A DNA stretch of 64,000 bases from Stenotrophomonas maltophilia. Its GTDB lineage: Bacteria; Pseudomonadota; Gammaproteobacteria; Xanthomonadales; Xanthomonadaceae. The notes beneath the pieces are model-generated. The model was given only the letters and a program-made list of their open reading frames with translations. It searched no databases and was not told the DNA's origin. Both the position numbers and the translations under genes were made by a program. Below are positions 54,590 through 64,000 of the stretch, in pieces. How positions within the stretch are numbered: position 1 is the first letter of the stretch; each line of letters starts with the position of its first letter. The DNA lies in contig WNDS01000004.1 of assembly GCA_009912235.1 (NCBI GenBank), positions 186,001 through 250,000 on the forward strand, written 5' to 3'.

Positions 54590-55543
54590 TCAGGCCGGCC
54601 ACAGGCTGCTGATCGCCGCGATGCCCTGTCCACCGTGCCGGCGGGCCTGTTCGATATGCTGCGGCGCCATGCCGCCCAGTGCGTAGATCGGCAGCGACAC
54701 CTGCGCGCGCAGTTCGGCGAACGCCTCCCAGCCCAGCGCTGCGGCGCCCGGGTGGCTGGCGGTGGCCTGCACCGGGCCCAGCACCACGAAGTCGCAGCCG
54801 AGTCGCTGGGCCGCCTGCAGCTGCGCCAGATCGTGGCAGGACGCAGCGACCAGATGGCCCTCGGGCAGCGGGCGCTCCTGCAGTGCCAGCAGCTGTTCGC
54901 TGCCCAGGTGCACGCCCACCCCCAGCGTGAGGGCAAGCGCGATATCGCGGTTGAGCAGCCACTGCACGCCGCTGCGCTGGCTCTTCACGGCCTGCTCGGC
55001 CAGTGCCGGCCAGTGCGCGGGGGCACCAGGCAGGCGCAGCTGGATGCGCTGGTGGCCGGCGGATACCGCAGCACGCAGCTGGGCATGCCAGCGCTGCTGC
55101 CCGGCATCGTCATCGGCCGGCGCCGGGGTGATCAGGTAGCGGTCGGGCTGGCGCAGCGCGGCCGCCACCGGCAGGTCGGCCGGCGGCATCGAGTAACGGC
55201 CCAGCTTCTCCGGCGCCACCCAGGTGATGGCCTGGCCCTCGCGCCCGCGCGGGCTACCCTTCCAGGCGCGCACGTGGCGTACTTCCAGCGTGAGGTGCTT
55301 GTCCGGGTAGCGCTGCGGTACATCCATCAGCCATTCGCCGATTTCCGCCTCGATGCCCAGCTCCTCGCGCAACTCGCGCGCCAGGGCCTGTTCCGAGCTT
55401 TCCCCGGCCTCGCGCTTGCCGCCGGGGAATTCCCACAGCCCGGCCGTGTCGCGGTTCTCGGTACGGCGGTTGAGCAGCACGCGGCCACGGGCGTCGGTGA
55501 TGACGGCGGCCACGACGTGGATCGATCGTTTCGGGGAAGACAT
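54590..55543 (-). CDS. Nudix (MutT-like) domain fused to a ThiE/TenI-like domain
   Basis: 317 residues. Residues 1-130 are a MutT-type Nudix domain: VVAAVITDARGRVLLNRR, then GGKREAGESSEQALARELRE with the Nudix glutamates in RELREELG. Residues 140-317 are a ThiE/TenI-like TIM barrel (LITPAPADDD, VGVHLGSEQLL, CDFVVLGPVQATASHPG, IYALGGMAP), related to thiamine phosphate synthase. Such fusions are common in proteobacteria and may sanitise oxidised nucleotides, with unclear use of the second domain. Just downstream of secA-side terminator. Confidence 0.9.
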   Translation of the reverse strand: MSSPKRSIHVVAAVITDARGRVLLNRRTENRDTAGLWEFPGGKREAGESSEQALARELREELGIEAEIGEWLMDVPQRYPDKHLTLEVRHVRAWKGSPRGREGQAITWVAPEKLGRYSMPPADLPVAAALRQPDRYLITPAPADDDAGQQRWHAQLRAAVSAGHQRIQLRLPGAPAHWPALAEQAVKSQRSGVQWLLNRDIALALTLGVGVHLGSEQLLALQERPLPEGHLVAASCHDLAQLQAAQRLGCDFVVLGPVQATASHPGAAALGWEAFAELRAQVSLPIYALGGMAPQHIEQARRHGGQGIAAISSLWPA

Positions 55544-55669
55544 GGCAGGCAGTCTGCCCACAACAGGGCAACCGGCGCAATCTCGGCAGGCGGCGGTTGC
55601 GCGCACGCGCTGCTGCGGCGAACCACCCACGCGCACCCAACACAACCCGGGGCCAACGCCCCCCACAAC

Positions 55670-55699
55670 AGAAAAGCCCCGCTTGCGCGGGGCTTTCAG
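55670..55699. terminator. Terminator after secA
   Basis: GAAAAGCCCCGC, TTG loop, GCGGGGCTTTC. A perfect stem with A and T runs on both sides, so it can act in both directions; placed five bases after the secA stop. Confidence 0.88.
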
Positions 55700-55703
55700 A
55701 CAA

Positions 55704-58439
55704 TCAGCTCAGCTGGCCGTGGCAGTGCTTGTACTTCTTGCCGCTGCCGCAGGGGCACGGATCATTGCGGCCGATCTTCGGCTCATCGCGCAGGATCTGC
55801 GCCACGCCACCCTGCTGGGCGGCCTCGACCTGCGCCGCTTCCTCGTCGGCGCTGTAGCTGCCGGCGTCCTGGTGCTGGAACTGCGACTGGCGCAGGCGGG
55901 CTTCCACCTGCTGGCGCTCGGCCGCTTCCAGCTGCGCCACTTCCTCGTCGCTGCGGATGCGCACGTGGGCCAGCAGGGCCACCACTTCGCGCTTCACGTT
56001 TTCCAGCATGTCCGAGAACAGTTCGAAGGCTTCCTTCTTGTACTCCTGCTTGGGCTGCTTCTGCGCGTAACCACGCAGGTAGATGCCCTGGCGCAGGTAG
56101 TCCATGCGGGCCAGGTGTTCCTTCCAGCTCTGGTCGAACACGATCAGCATCACGTGCTTTTCCAGCGCACGCATGGTGTCCTCGCCCACGCCGGCTTCCT
56201 TGTCGGCGAAGTGCTGGTTGATGCGCTCCTGCACCTTCTCGGCAATGGTTTCCGCGTCCAGTTCCTCGTGCGCCTTGACCAGGTCCACCAGGCCCATGTC
56301 CACGCCGAAGTCGGCCTGCAGGGTGGCTTCCAGGCCGCGCAGGTCCCACTGCTCATCAATCGAATTCGGCGGCACGAAGCGGGCCACCACGTCGTAGACC
56401 ACGTCGGCACGGATGCCATCGACGTTGTCCTTCACCGACTCGGCGTCCAGCAGTTCGTCACGCTGGGCATAGATCACCTTGCGCTGGTCGTTGTTGACGT
56501 CGTCGAAGTCCAGCAGGTTCTTGCGGATGTCGAAGTTGTGCGCTTCCACCTTGCGCTGCGCCTTCTCGATCTGGCGGCTGACCAGGCGGTCTTCGATGAC
56601 GTCGTCTTCCTTCATGCCCATCATGCGCATGGCCTTCTGCACCCAGTCGGAGGCGAAGATGCGCATCAGGTTGTCTTCCAGCGACAGGTAGAAGCGGGAC
56701 GAGCCCGGGTCACCCTGGCGGCCGGAACGGCCACGCAGCTGGTTGTCGATACGGCGCGATTCGTGGCGTTCGGTGCCCACGATGTGAAGGCCGCCGGCGG
56801 CCTTCACCGCGTCATGGCGCTTCTGCCATTCGGCCTTGATCGCAGCCTTCTGTTCTTCGCTGGCCGCTTCACCCAGTTCGTGCAGTTCGGTTTCCAGCGA
56901 GCCGCCCAGCACGATGTCGGTGCCACGGCCAGCCATGTTGGTGGCGATGGTCACCGCGGCCGGGCGGCCGGCGTTGGCCACGATGGTCGCTTCGCGGTCG
57001 TGCTGCTTGGCGTTGAGCACTTCGTGCTTCACGCCGGCCTTGCGCAGGTGCTCGGACAGCATTTCCGAGGTTTCGATCGAGGTGGTACCCACCAGCACCG
57101 GCTGGCCACGCTTGGCGCACTCTTCAATGTCGGCCAGCACCGCGTTGAACTTGCCCTTGCGGTTGAGGAACACCTGGTCCGGGCTGTCCTTGCGGATGGT
57201 CGGGCGGTTGGTCGGGATGACCACCACTTCCAGGCCGTAGATGCTCTGGAATTCGAACGCTTCGGTATCGGCCGTACCGGTCATGCCGGACAGCTTCTTG
57301 TACATGCGGAACAGGTTCTGGAAGGTGATGCTGGCCAGCGTCTGGTTCTCACGCTGTACCGGCACGCCTTCCTTCGCTTCCACCGCCTGGTGCAGGCCGT
57401 CGGACCAGCGGCGGCCGGCCAGGGTACGGCCGGTGAACTCATCGACGATGACCACTTCGCCATCGCGCACGATGTAGTCCACGTCGCGCTGGTAGATGGC
57501 ATGCGCGCGCAGCGCGGCATTGAGGTGGTGCACCACGGTCAGGTTCTGCGCGGCGTACAGGCCTTCGGTTTCACCGTTGAGGATGGCTGCTTCCACCAGC
57601 AGGCGCTCGGCGTGTTCCATGCCCGCTTCGGACAGGTGCACCTGCTTGCCTTTCTCGTCGACCCAGAAGTCGCCCTCGCCTTCTTCGGCTTCCTGCTTGA
57701 CCAGGTGCGGCACGACCTTGTTGACGCGGATGTACAGTTCCGGGGAATCGTCGGCCGGGCCGGAGATGATCAGCGGGGTACGCGCTTCGTCGATCAGGAT
57801 CGAGTCGACTTCGTCGACGATGGCGTAGTGCAGGCTGCGCTGGTAGCGGTCGGCCTTGGACAGCGCCATGTTGTCGCGCAGGTAGTCGAAGCCGAATTCG
57901 TTGTTGGTGCCGTAGGTGATGTCGGCAGCGTAGGCCTCGCGCTTGTCGCTGTGCGGCATGCCCGGGTAGACCACGCCCACGCTCAGGCCCAGCCAGTTGT
58001 ACAGCTTGCCCATCTGCGCGGCGTCGCGGCGGGCCAGGTAGTCGTTCACGGTGACTACGTGCACGCCCTTGCCTTCCAGCGCGTTGAGGTACACCGGCAG
58101 CGTCGCCACCAGGGTCTTGCCTTCACCGGTGCGCATTTCGGCAATCTTGCCCAGGTGCAGCACCATGCCGCCGATCAGCTGCACGTCGTAGTGGCGCATG
58201 CCCATCACGCGGCGCCCGGCCTCGCGGCAGACCGCGAAGGCTTCTGGCAGCACCTGGTCCAGGCTCTCGCCATTGGCGATGCGCTGCTTGAATTCCGGCG
58301 TCTTGGCTTGCAGCTGCTCGTCGGAGAGCTTCTGGGTCTCCGGCTCCAGCGCATTGATCTTGGCGACGATGCGGTTGAGCTGGCGCAGCTGTCGTTCGTT
58401 ACGACTGCCAAAAACGCGGGTAAGCAGGCTGTTGATCAT
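55704..58439 (-). CDS. secA: Protein translocase ATPase SecA
   Basis: 911 residues. The motor that pushes preproteins through SecYEG. Walker [12 protein letters not shown], Walker B and DEAD-like [61 protein letters not shown], and the C-terminal zinc-binding [14 protein letters not shown] that contacts SecB. All parts are intact. Start [20 protein letters not shown]. Codon use is strongly biased, as for an abundant housekeeping protein. Confidence 0.99.
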   Translation of the reverse strand: MINSLLTRVFGSRNERQLRQLNRIVAKINALEPETQKLSDEQLQAKTPEFKQRIANGESLDQVLPEAFAVCREAGRRVMGMRHYDVQLIGGMVLHLGKIAEMRTGEGKTLVATLPVYLNALEGKGVHVVTVNDYLARRDAAQMGKLYNWLGLSVGVVYPGMPHSDKREAYAADITYGTNNEFGFDYLRDNMALSKADRYQRSLHYAIVDEVDSILIDEARTPLIISGPADDSPELYIRVNKVVPHLVKQEAEEGEGDFWVDEKGKQVHLSEAGMEHAERLLVEAAILNGETEGLYAAQNLTVVHHLNAALRAHAIYQRDVDYIVRDGEVVIVDEFTGRTLAGRRWSDGLHQAVEAKEGVPVQRENQTLASITFQNLFRMYKKLSGMTGTADTEAFEFQSIYGLEVVVIPTNRPTIRKDSPDQVFLNRKGKFNAVLADIEECAKRGQPVLVGTTSIETSEMLSEHLRKAGVKHEVLNAKQHDREATIVANAGRPAAVTIATNMAGRGTDIVLGGSLETELHELGEAASEEQKAAIKAEWQKRHDAVKAAGGLHIVGTERHESRRIDNQLRGRSGRQGDPGSSRFYLSLEDNLMRIFASDWVQKAMRMMGMKEDDVIEDRLVSRQIEKAQRKVEAHNFDIRKNLLDFDDVNNDQRKVIYAQRDELLDAESVKDNVDGIRADVVYDVVARFVPPNSIDEQWDLRGLEATLQADFGVDMGLVDLVKAHEELDAETIAEKVQERINQHFADKEAGVGEDTMRALEKHVMLIVFDQSWKEHLARMDYLRQGIYLRGYAQKQPKQEYKKEAFELFSDMLENVKREVVALLAHVRIRSDEEVAQLEAAERQQVEARLRQSQFQHQDAGSYSADEEAAQVEAAQQGGVAQILRDEPKIGRNDPCPCGSGKKYKHCHGQLS

Positions 58440-58499
58440 TGAAGGAACCGGGTTGGATGGGAACGCCGCACGGTCCAGGGGATCCGTCCGTCACAAATG

Positions 58500-58523
58500 A
58501 AACAGGGCGCCTGGCGCCCTGTC
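58500..58523. terminator. Hairpin between the M23 peptidase gene and secA
   Basis: ACAGGGCGCC, loop, GGCGCCCTGT; on the minus strand followed by TTTCATTTG. It lies after the peptidase gene and 60 bases before secA, so it ends the upstream transcript. Confidence 0.65.
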
Positions 58524-58627
58524 GATGGCAACATCCATTGTAGCTTGGGATGGGCGGGAGGGGTTTCAACCCCGAGGGGGTCGTCCAACGACCGGGATCG
58601 GGGTCGAATCGATCGCGCTTCGCGCTC

Positions 58628-58696
58628 GCCGGGCATGGCCCCGCGCTACCGCCGGGCTTCGGCGGTATCCAGGTAGCGCCGGGCCATGCCCGGCGT
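58628..58696. repeat. SMAG pair with central hairpin
   Basis: GCCGGGCATGGCC at 58628 and GTAGCGCCGGGCC at 58673, facing each other, with a small hairpin GCCGGGCTTCGGCGG between them. Confidence 0.8.
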
Positions 58697-58701
58697 TGGC
58701 C

Positions 58702-59655
58702 TCACCCGCCGCTGATGCGCCCCACCGGGGTATTGCCGCCATCGCCGAGGAACTTGCGCGGGTTCACCACGTTGCCGTTCTCCCAGACCTCGAAGTGCAC
58801 GTGGGCACCGGTGGAACGGCCGGTGGAACCGGCCTTGGCCACTTCCTGGCCGGCCCGCACCAGGTCGCCGACCTTCACGCTCAGGCGCGAATTGTGCGCG
58901 TAGCGGGTGACATAGCCATTGCCGTGGTCCACGTCGACCACGTTGCCGTAGCCGCCCTTGACCCCGGAGAAGCTGACCACGCCATCGGCCACGGCCATCA
59001 CCGGGTCGCCCACCTTGGCGTGGAAGTCCATGCCCTTGTGGGTGGCGGCACCGCGGCCGAACGGGTCGGCGCGGGTGCCGAAGCCGGAGGTGACATAGCT
59101 GTTGCGGATCGGCATGCGCGAAGGCACGGCGTTCTGCTGCAGCTGGTGGTCGAACATCAGCGATTCCATCACCGACAGCTGGCGGCCTGAAGCAGCAAAG
59201 CGCTGCTCCAGCACCTGTAAGTTGGCATTGACGTCCTTGACCGGGATGTCGCTGATCGGGCCACCGGCGTCACCGTCACCCAGGCCGGGGGTCTCGGCGA
59301 AGTCGAATTCGCCGTCTTCCAGCTTGCCCATCTGGGTCAGGCGCTCGCCCAGCGCATTGAGCCGGGTGGCCTGCGCCTGCAGCTCGCCCAGGCGCGCGGC
59401 CAGGGCGTTGACCTGGGTCTGCGCGTCGCGCTGGACCTTGGCCAGTTCCGCCTGCTGGTGGTCGACCTTGGCCTGCAGGTGCGAATTGTTGAACGCCGTG
59501 GCACCGATGCCACCGGCAAAGCCGATAATGCAGCCTACCCCGAGCACGCTGCCCAGCAAGGCGCGGGGGCGGTCCTCGAAGTAGAACCGCAGACGCGCGA
59601 TCGGCGATTTGGCCTGCCCTTCACGCGTTTTGATTACGATCTTTTTGAATGCCAT
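58702..59655 (-). CDS. M23 family metallopeptidase with transmembrane anchor
   Basis: 317 residues. One N-terminal membrane segment (GSVLGVGCIIGFAGGIGATA), a coiled coil (HLQAKVDHQQAELAKVQRD to LNALGERLTQMG), then the LytM/M23 domain: SGFGTRADPFGRGAATHKG, MDFHAKVGD (zinc His/Asp), VVDVDHGNGYVTRYAH and GAHVHFEVWENG. It probably acts on, or activates cutting of, cell-wall peptides in the periplasm. Located between secA and lpxC, a usual place near division genes. Divergent from the DUF721 gene by 12 bases. Confidence 0.93.
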   Translation of the reverse strand: MAFKKIVIKTREGQAKSPIARLRFYFEDRPRALLGSVLGVGCIIGFAGGIGATAFNNSHLQAKVDHQQAELAKVQRDAQTQVNALAARLGELQAQATRLNALGERLTQMGKLEDGEFDFAETPGLGDGDAGGPISDIPVKDVNANLQVLEQRFAASGRQLSVMESLMFDHQLQQNAVPSRMPIRNSYVTSGFGTRADPFGRGAATHKGMDFHAKVGDPVMAVADGVVSFSGVKGGYGNVVDVDHGNGYVTRYAHNSRLSVKVGDLVRAGQEVAKAGSTGRSTGAHVHFEVWENGNVVNPRKFLGDGGNTPVGRISGG

Positions 59656-59667
59656 CTGTGAGTTGTC

Positions 59668-60111
59668 ATGTCAGAGCCGAAATCCAGCGTTCGCCCCGCG
59701 TCCGTGCCGAAACCGGCACTGGATACGGTGATGGCTGACAAAAGCAGGAACCCACTGCGTCGTGCCCTGTGGCTCGATGCGCTGGACCGTCAGTTGCGCC
59801 CCCAGTTGCCGCCCGCCCTGCGCAACCGTTGCCGGTTGGCCAATGTGGATGGGGAACACCTCGTTTTTCTCGTCGACTCGCCGGTCTGGCATGCCCGTGT
59901 GCGGCTTGCCGAGGCCCAGCTGATCGACGCGGCCCGCTCCATCGGGCTGAAGGCCGCCAAGGTGACCGTCAAAACTGCCAGGCCGCTTCCCGTGCACTCC
60001 CCAGCGCACGCACCACAAAGCGGACCTTCCGCAGTTTCAGCCGCCACGCACAAAGGGCTACGCGACGCCTTGGCTTGCCTGCAGGATGTGAAAAAGCCGT
60101 CCAGATCCTGA
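59668..60111 (+). CDS. DUF721 (DciA-like) protein
   Basis: 147 residues. The core (LDALDRQLRPQLPPALRN, CRLANVDGEHLVFLVDSP, WHARVRLAEAQLIDAARS) is the DUF721 fold, related to KH domains and to DciA, the ancestral bacterial loader of the DnaB helicase. The tail is long and disordered. DciA function is likely in Xanthomonadaceae, which lack DnaC, but this rests on family knowledge. Commonly found between secA and lpxC. Confidence 0.85.
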   Translation: MSEPKSSVRPASVPKPALDTVMADKSRNPLRRALWLDALDRQLRPQLPPALRNRCRLANVDGEHLVFLVDSPVWHARVRLAEAQLIDAARSIGLKAAKVTVKTARPLPVHSPAHAPQSGPSAVSAATHKGLRDALACLQDVKKPSRS

Positions 60112-60395
60112 TGACAACGGAGCCTCCTGCTCCGCTCCCCACCCGCCGTGGCGTGTCGCCATGGCGTGAAACATTTGTGGGGGCCGGAGCGCATCCTAGC
60201 CGGGGATGGCCCGGCAGTCGTTAGAAGTTTGTTGAATATTTGTTAGGTTCAGGCTTGAAACGGAACAGGTTCACGAACATGTACGCCCCGCCCGGTGTGC
60301 CGGCATGCGTGAATACGCGCACGTGCGGGCCCCTGAAACGCAGACGCCGCCCTCGGGGGGCGGCGGCAAGCGGTTGAATGTGCTGGCGGTATGGC
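60112..60395. terminator. Region after lpxC and DUF721 with a GC hairpin
   Basis: A hairpin at about 60345-60366 (GCCGCCCTCGGGGGGCGGC) lies 30 bases after the lpxC stop on the minus strand. Further on, 60180-60250 is AT-richer. No small gene found. Confidence 0.5.
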
Positions 60396-61307
60396 TCAGG
60401 CGTAGGCCGGGGCACCGTACTCGACCGGGTCGGGCACCGACGGCGATTCGTAGCTGACCCACTCCCAGGCGGTGGCATCGGCCAGCAGCGCACGCACCAG
60501 CTTGTTGTTGAGCGCGTGGCCGGACTTGAAGCCTTCGTAGGCGCCCAGCACCTGGCCACCGGCCAGGTACAGATCGCCGATCGCGTCGAGAATCTTGTGG
60601 CGCACGAACTCGTCGGCGTAGCGCAGGCCGTCTTCGTTCAGCACGCGGAACTCATCGAGCACGATGGCGTTGTCCATCGAACCGCCCAGGCCCAGGTTGC
60701 GCTCGCGCATGTACTCCAGGTCGCGCATGAAGCCGAAAGTGCGCGCGCGGGAGATTTCCTTGGTGTAGGCCAGCGTGGAGAACTCGATCTCCTGGCGCGA
60801 CTGCTTGGCCGGGATCATCGGGTGGTCGAACTGGATGGTGAAGGCCAGCTTGTAGCCCTCGTACGGAGTGAAGCGGGCCACCTTGTCGCCCTCGGTCACT
60901 TCCACGGTCTTGAGCACGCGCAGGAAGCGCTTGGGCGCGTCCTGTTCGACGATGCCGGCCGACTGCAGCAGGAACACGAACGGGCCGGATGAACCGTCCA
61001 TGATCGGCAGCTCGGCCGAGGACAGTTCGACGATGATGTTGTCCACGCCGAGGCCGGCCAGTGCCGACATCAGGTGTTCGACGGTCTGGATCTTGGCGTT
61101 GTTGCAGGTCAGGCCGGTGCACAGGGTCACTTCGGTGACCAGGTCGGCCCGTGCCGGCACTTCCACCACCGGGTCCAGGTCCACCCGCCGGAACACGATG
61201 CCATGGTTGACCGGTGCCGGGCGCAGGGTCATGTAGACCTTGTCGCCGCTGTGCAGGCCAACGCCGGTGGCTCGGATCGTGTTCTTAAGGGTGCGCTGGG
61301 GGATCAT
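60396..61307 (-). CDS. lpxC: UDP-3-O-acyl-N-acetylglucosamine deacetylase
   Basis: 303 residues. Zn2+ enzyme committing lipid A synthesis by removing acetate from UDP-3-O-acyl-GlcNAc. [20 protein letters not shown] at 61307 is the standard start. Zinc ligands are in VEHLMSAL (near 79) and [10 protein letters not shown] (near 236 and 240), with the catalytic glutamate in [14 protein letters not shown] and the late histidine in FKSGHALNN. Fits the family length. It follows ftsZ, as in most gammaproteobacteria. Confidence 0.98.
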   Translation of the reverse strand: MIPQRTLKNTIRATGVGLHSGDKVYMTLRPAPVNHGIVFRRVDLDPVVEVPARADLVTEVTLCTGLTCNNAKIQTVEHLMSALAGLGVDNIIVELSSAELPIMDGSSGPFVFLLQSAGIVEQDAPKRFLRVLKTVEVTEGDKVARFTPYEGYKLAFTIQFDHPMIPAKQSRQEIEFSTLAYTKEISRARTFGFMRDLEYMRERNLGLGGSMDNAIVLDEFRVLNEDGLRYADEFVRHKILDAIGDLYLAGGQVLGAYEGFKSGHALNNKLVRALLADATAWEWVSYESPSVPDPVEYGAPAYA

Positions 61308-61494
61308 GGGGACGGACCAGATGGGACAGTCTAGATTAACACGCGGCTGCCCTGCTCCCGGCTGAAACGCCGGCACGCCCGTGGGACGTACGCGGGAACC
61401 GCACTGACGGGACCGCCGGGCCCATCCTGGCCCGGCGTCCGTGTTCAGGACATGGTGGCGCTACCCGGGGGGGGCAAGCCCCGGGCCGCAGCCG
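61308..61494. terminator. ftsZ-lpxC gap with two hairpins
   Basis: GCCGGGCCCATCCTGGCCCG at 61415-61434 and a CCCGGGG...CCCCGGG stem at about 61466-61488, the latter seven bases after the ftsZ stop. They may attenuate transcription between ftsZ and lpxC. Confidence 0.5.
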
Positions 61495-62739
61495 TCAGTC
61501 CGCCTGGCGGCGCAGGAACGCCGGGATGTCCAGGTAGTCGTTGGGCAGTTCAGCCGCCGCCGGCGCCGAGGAGGACGCCGAGCTGGCCGGTGCCGAGGCG
61601 GCGACGCTGTCGCTGCTGGCACGACGCAGGCCCATGCCCACCCCCATGCCGCCCACGGCCTTGGACACGGCGTCGCCACCGTTGTCGAAGTCGCCGAATT
61701 CCGGCTGGCCGGTGGTGGCATTGCGCACCAGCTTGATCGGCGCACGCTCGCCCGGACGCTGGGTCTTGCTGGCCGAGGTACGGTTCAGGCCGGTGGCGAC
61801 CACGGTCACGCGCACTTCGTCCTGCATGTCCGGATCGAGCACGGTGCCGACCACCACTGTGGCGTCTTCGGAAGCGAAGCCGTCGATGGTGCGGCCGATC
61901 TCGTCGAACTCGGCCATGGTGAAGTCGGCACCGGCGGTGATGTTGACCAGGATGCCGTTGGCACCGGCCAGGTTCACATCGTCCAGTAGCGGGTTCTGGA
62001 TGGCGGCTTCGGCAGCGGCCTGGGCGCGGTCATCGCCACGGGCGGTGCCGGTACCCATCATCGCCAGGCCCATTTCGGACATGACGGTGCGCACGTCGGC
62101 GAAGTCGACGTTGATCAGGCCCGGACGCACGATCAGGTCGGCGATGCCCTGCACGGCGCCCTGCAGCACGTCGTTGGCGGCACGGAAGGCCTGGATCATG
62201 GCGGCGTTGCGGCCCAGCACGGTGATCAGCTTTTCGTTCGGGATGGTGATCAGCGAGTCGCAGTGCTGGCTCAGCTCTTCGATGCCCTTTAGCGCGACCT
62301 GCATGCGGCGACGGCCTTCGAACGGGAACGGCTTGGTGACCACGGCCACGGTCAGGATGCCCATTTCCTTGGCCAGCTGTGCCACCACCGGTGCAGCACC
62401 GGTGCCGGTGCCGCCGCCCATGCCGGCGGTGATGAACACCATGTCCGCACCCTGCAGGGCGTCCATGATGCGCTCGCGGTCTTCCAGTGCAGCCTGGCGG
62501 CCCACTTCCGGGTTCGCGCCTGCGCCCAGGCCCTTGGTGACGTTGGTACCCAGCTGCAGCTGCAGCTTGGCACCGCAATTCTTGATGGCCTGCGAGTCGG
62601 TGTTGGCGGTGATGAATTCCACGCCATCCACTGCCGAGTTGACCATGTGCGCCACGGCATTGCCGCCGCCGCCGCCCACGCCAACCACCTTGATCACCGC
62701 ATTGGGTGCCATCTTTTCGATCAGTTCAAAATGCGCCAT
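61495..62739 (-). CDS. ftsZ: Cell division GTPase FtsZ
   Basis: 414 residues. Tubulin-like GTPase forming the Z ring. [15 protein letters not shown], the GTP-binding signature [25 protein letters not shown] and [11 protein letters not shown] (T7 loop region) are intact. The variable linker (residues 330-395) leads to the C-terminal peptide [15 protein letters not shown], which binds FtsA and ZipA. Start [18 protein letters not shown]. It follows ftsA by about 162 bases. Confidence 0.99.
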   Translation of the reverse strand: MAHFELIEKMAPNAVIKVVGVGGGGGNAVAHMVNSAVDGVEFITANTDSQAIKNCGAKLQLQLGTNVTKGLGAGANPEVGRQAALEDRERIMDALQGADMVFITAGMGGGTGTGAAPVVAQLAKEMGILTVAVVTKPFPFEGRRRMQVALKGIEELSQHCDSLITIPNEKLITVLGRNAAMIQAFRAANDVLQGAVQGIADLIVRPGLINVDFADVRTVMSEMGLAMMGTGTARGDDRAQAAAEAAIQNPLLDDVNLAGANGILVNITAGADFTMAEFDEIGRTIDGFASEDATVVVGTVLDPDMQDEVRVTVVATGLNRTSASKTQRPGERAPIKLVRNATTGQPEFGDFDNGGDAVSKAVGGMGVGMGLRRASSDSVAASAPASSASSSAPAAAELPNDYLDIPAFLRRQAD

Positions 62740-62901
62740 GTCCGTGTCCTCGTTGTATCCGCTTTTGGTGGCATGGGCGTTCAGGCCTCCTGCCTTTGCG
62801 CGTCATGTTGCCGTTGCGGCTGTGTGGGTTGTGTGTTGCCGGTGCTGCGTTGTGTTGCAGGTGGTGCCGCCGGCGCGAACCGGTGCGGTGCAGGTGCCGC
62901 G
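62740..62901 (-). promoter_or_regulatory. ftsA-ftsZ gap
   Basis: A 162-base spacer rich in GTGTTG/GCAACAC-like steps, probably holding an extra ftsZ promoter as in other bacteria. I could not identify specific boxes. Confidence 0.3.
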
Positions 62902-64000
62902 TCAGAATTCGCCGCGGAACCAGGTCTTCAATTTCTTGAACATGCTGCCCGCGCGCCCGGTCGGCAGCGACGGACGGCGCGGGTGTTCGATCTGGCTGCC
63001 CATCAGCAACAGGCCCACGCCGGTGGCATGCACCGGGTTGCCCACCACTTCGCCCAGGCCGGTGACGTGCTGCGGAATGCCCACGCGCACCGGCATCTGC
63101 AGCATTTCCTCGGCCAGTTCGACCACGCCTTCCATCTTCGAAGCGCCGCCGGTCAGCACCATGCCGGCGCGCACCAGTTCCTCGAAGCCGGAGCGGCGCA
63201 GTTCGGCCTGCACCATCTCGAAGATTTCCTCGTAACGGCCTTGCACCGCCTGCGCCAGCGAATGGCGTGGCATGCGGCGCGGCGGGCGATCACCCACCGA
63301 CGGCACCTGGATGCTTTCCTCGGCGGTGGCCAGCTGGGCCAGCGCGCAGGCATAGCGCACCTTGATCTGCTCGGCTTCCGGGGTGGGCGTGCGCAGCATG
63401 TGCGCGATGTCATTGGTCACGTGGTCGCCGGCGATCGGCAGCGAGGCGGTGTGGCAGATCGCGCCCTGCACGAACACGGCGATGTCGGTGGTGCCGGCGC
63501 CCATGTCCACCAGCACCACGCCCAGCTCGCGCTCGTCGGCGGTCAGCACCGCCACGCTGGAGGCCAGCGAGGACAGCACCAGGTCGTCCACCTGCAGGCC
63601 GCAGCGCTGCACGCATTTGCTGATGTTGGCCGCCGCCGACTGCGCGCACACCACCAGGTGGGCATGCACTTCCAGGCGCACACCGGTCATGCCGACCGGG
63701 TTGCGGATGCCTTCCTGCGAATCGTCCAGCACATATTCGCGTGGGATCGCATGCAGGATCTTCTGGTCGGCCGGGATCGCCACGGCCTTGGCCGCATCCA
63801 GCACGCGGTCCAGGTCGCCCCAGGTCACTTCTCCGTCGCGGATCGGCACGATGCCCGGCGAGTTCTTGCACTGCACGTGGTTGCCCGAGATCGACGCGTA
63901 CACCGAGCGGATCTCGCAGCCGGCCATCAGCTCGGCCTCTTCGACCGCGCGCTGGATCGACTGCACCGTCGATTCGATGTCCACCACCACGCCGCGCTTG
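62902..64000 (-). CDS. ftsA: Cell division protein FtsA, 5' end outside the window
   Basis: Actin-like ATPase that tethers FtsZ to the membrane. Visible: KRGVVVDIESTVQSIQRAVE at the edge, the 1C-domain region (YASISGNHVQCKNSPGIVPI), phosphate loop VVLVDMGAGTTDIAVF, and VLTGGASKMEGVVELAEE. The protein ends in the amphipathic helix MFKKLKTWFRGEF that binds the membrane. About 40 N-terminal residues are missing because the gene continues beyond 64000; the GTG at 63990 is internal, not the start. Confidence 0.97.
   Translation of the reverse strand, partial: KRGVVVDIESTVQSIQRAVEEAELMAGCEIRSVYASISGNHVQCKNSPGIVPIRDGEVTWGDLDRVLDAAKAVAIPADQKILHAIPREYVLDDSQEGIRNPVGMTGVRLEVHAHLVVCAQSAAANISKCVQRCGLQVDDLVLSSLASSVAVLTADERELGVVLVDMGAGTTDIAVFVQGAICHTASLPIAGDHVTNDIAHMLRTPTPEAEQIKVRYACALAQLATAEESIQVPSVGDRPPRRMPRHSLAQAVQGRYEEIFEMVQAELRRSGFEELVRAGMVLTGGASKMEGVVELAEEMLQMPVRVGIPQHVTGLGEVVGNPVHATGVGLLLMGSQIEHPRRPSLPTGRAGSMFKKLKTWFRGEF

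Noticed and set aside
55353..58442. 1029-codon open frame opposite secA
   Set aside because: Shadow of SecA; composition rich in His, Val and Gln with no family features.

Overview
The window is GC-rich chromosomal DNA of a Xanthomonadaceae gammaproteobacterium, most likely Stenotrophomonas (S. maltophilia group). Three things point there: the gene families and their order (ftsA-ftsZ-lpxC-M23 peptidase-secA-Nudix/ThiE, ahpC-ahpF-oxyR, a hemP/TonB-receptor heme operon); dozens of short palindromes between genes that carry a terminal GTAG, the hallmark of the SMAG repeats known from S. maltophilia; and the near absence of phage or transposon genes. It is a core-genome segment. No rRNA, tRNA, CRISPR array, IS element or prophage was recognised.

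Layout. 1-6.3 kb: partial DUF1631 gene, nitroreductase, 5'-3' exonuclease, Nudix hydrolase, N-formylglutamate amidohydrolase, two poorly known genes among SMAG repeats, proline iminopeptidase. 6.3-12.5 kb: prmC, then the peroxide-defence block ahpC, ahpF, oxyR with OxyR-type operator boxes before ahpC, then rnk and transaldolase. 12.5-22.6 kb: MFS transporter, TerC, diacylglycerol kinase, SGNH hydrolase, a two-component pair, and the tesA/ybbA/ybbP module. 22.6-28.2 kb: an AT-richer pair of unknown genes, then the Fur-type heme operon (hemP, TonB-dependent receptor, two accessory genes). 28.4-36.2 kb: aldo/keto reductase, NupC transporter with a ribokinase-like kinase, dusB, methyltransferase, membrane-bound hydrolase, metallophosphoesterase. 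36.2-46.5 kb: an ornithine-lipid-type acyltransferase fusion, metK, thioesterase, ppc, S9 peptidase, and ahcY behind a clear SAH riboswitch. 46.8-55.5 kb: ybaK, unknown genes, amidohydrolase, LytS/LytTR-type two-component pair, alpha/beta hydrolase, metF, Nudix-ThiE fusion. 55.7-64 kb: secA, M23 peptidase, DUF721, lpxC, ftsZ and the start-truncated ftsA.

Themes. metK, ahcY and metF make up most of a methyl cycle, but ahcY and metF are about 6.6 kb apart and only ahcY has the riboswitch. Peroxide defence and heme uptake share a possible operator motif (ATAG-N7-CTAT). SMAG repeats fill almost every convergent gap, flank the two AT-richer loci, and in one case supply a stop codon.

The most striking feature is how many otherwise well conserved genes are interrupted. 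Ten have clear frame or stop lesions (exonuclease, ahpF, MFS, tesA, ybbA, ybbP, heme accessory gene, dusB, acyltransferase fusion, alpha/beta hydrolase). The S9 peptidase has an internal deletion plus a shift, and the 48.7 kb amidohydrolase has a doubtful start. Frameshifts are mostly single bases in homopolymers or GC runs, and every nonsense codon can be explained by one G:C to A:T transition. Sequencing or assembly error is the simplest explanation, but recent gene decay cannot be excluded from the sequence alone.
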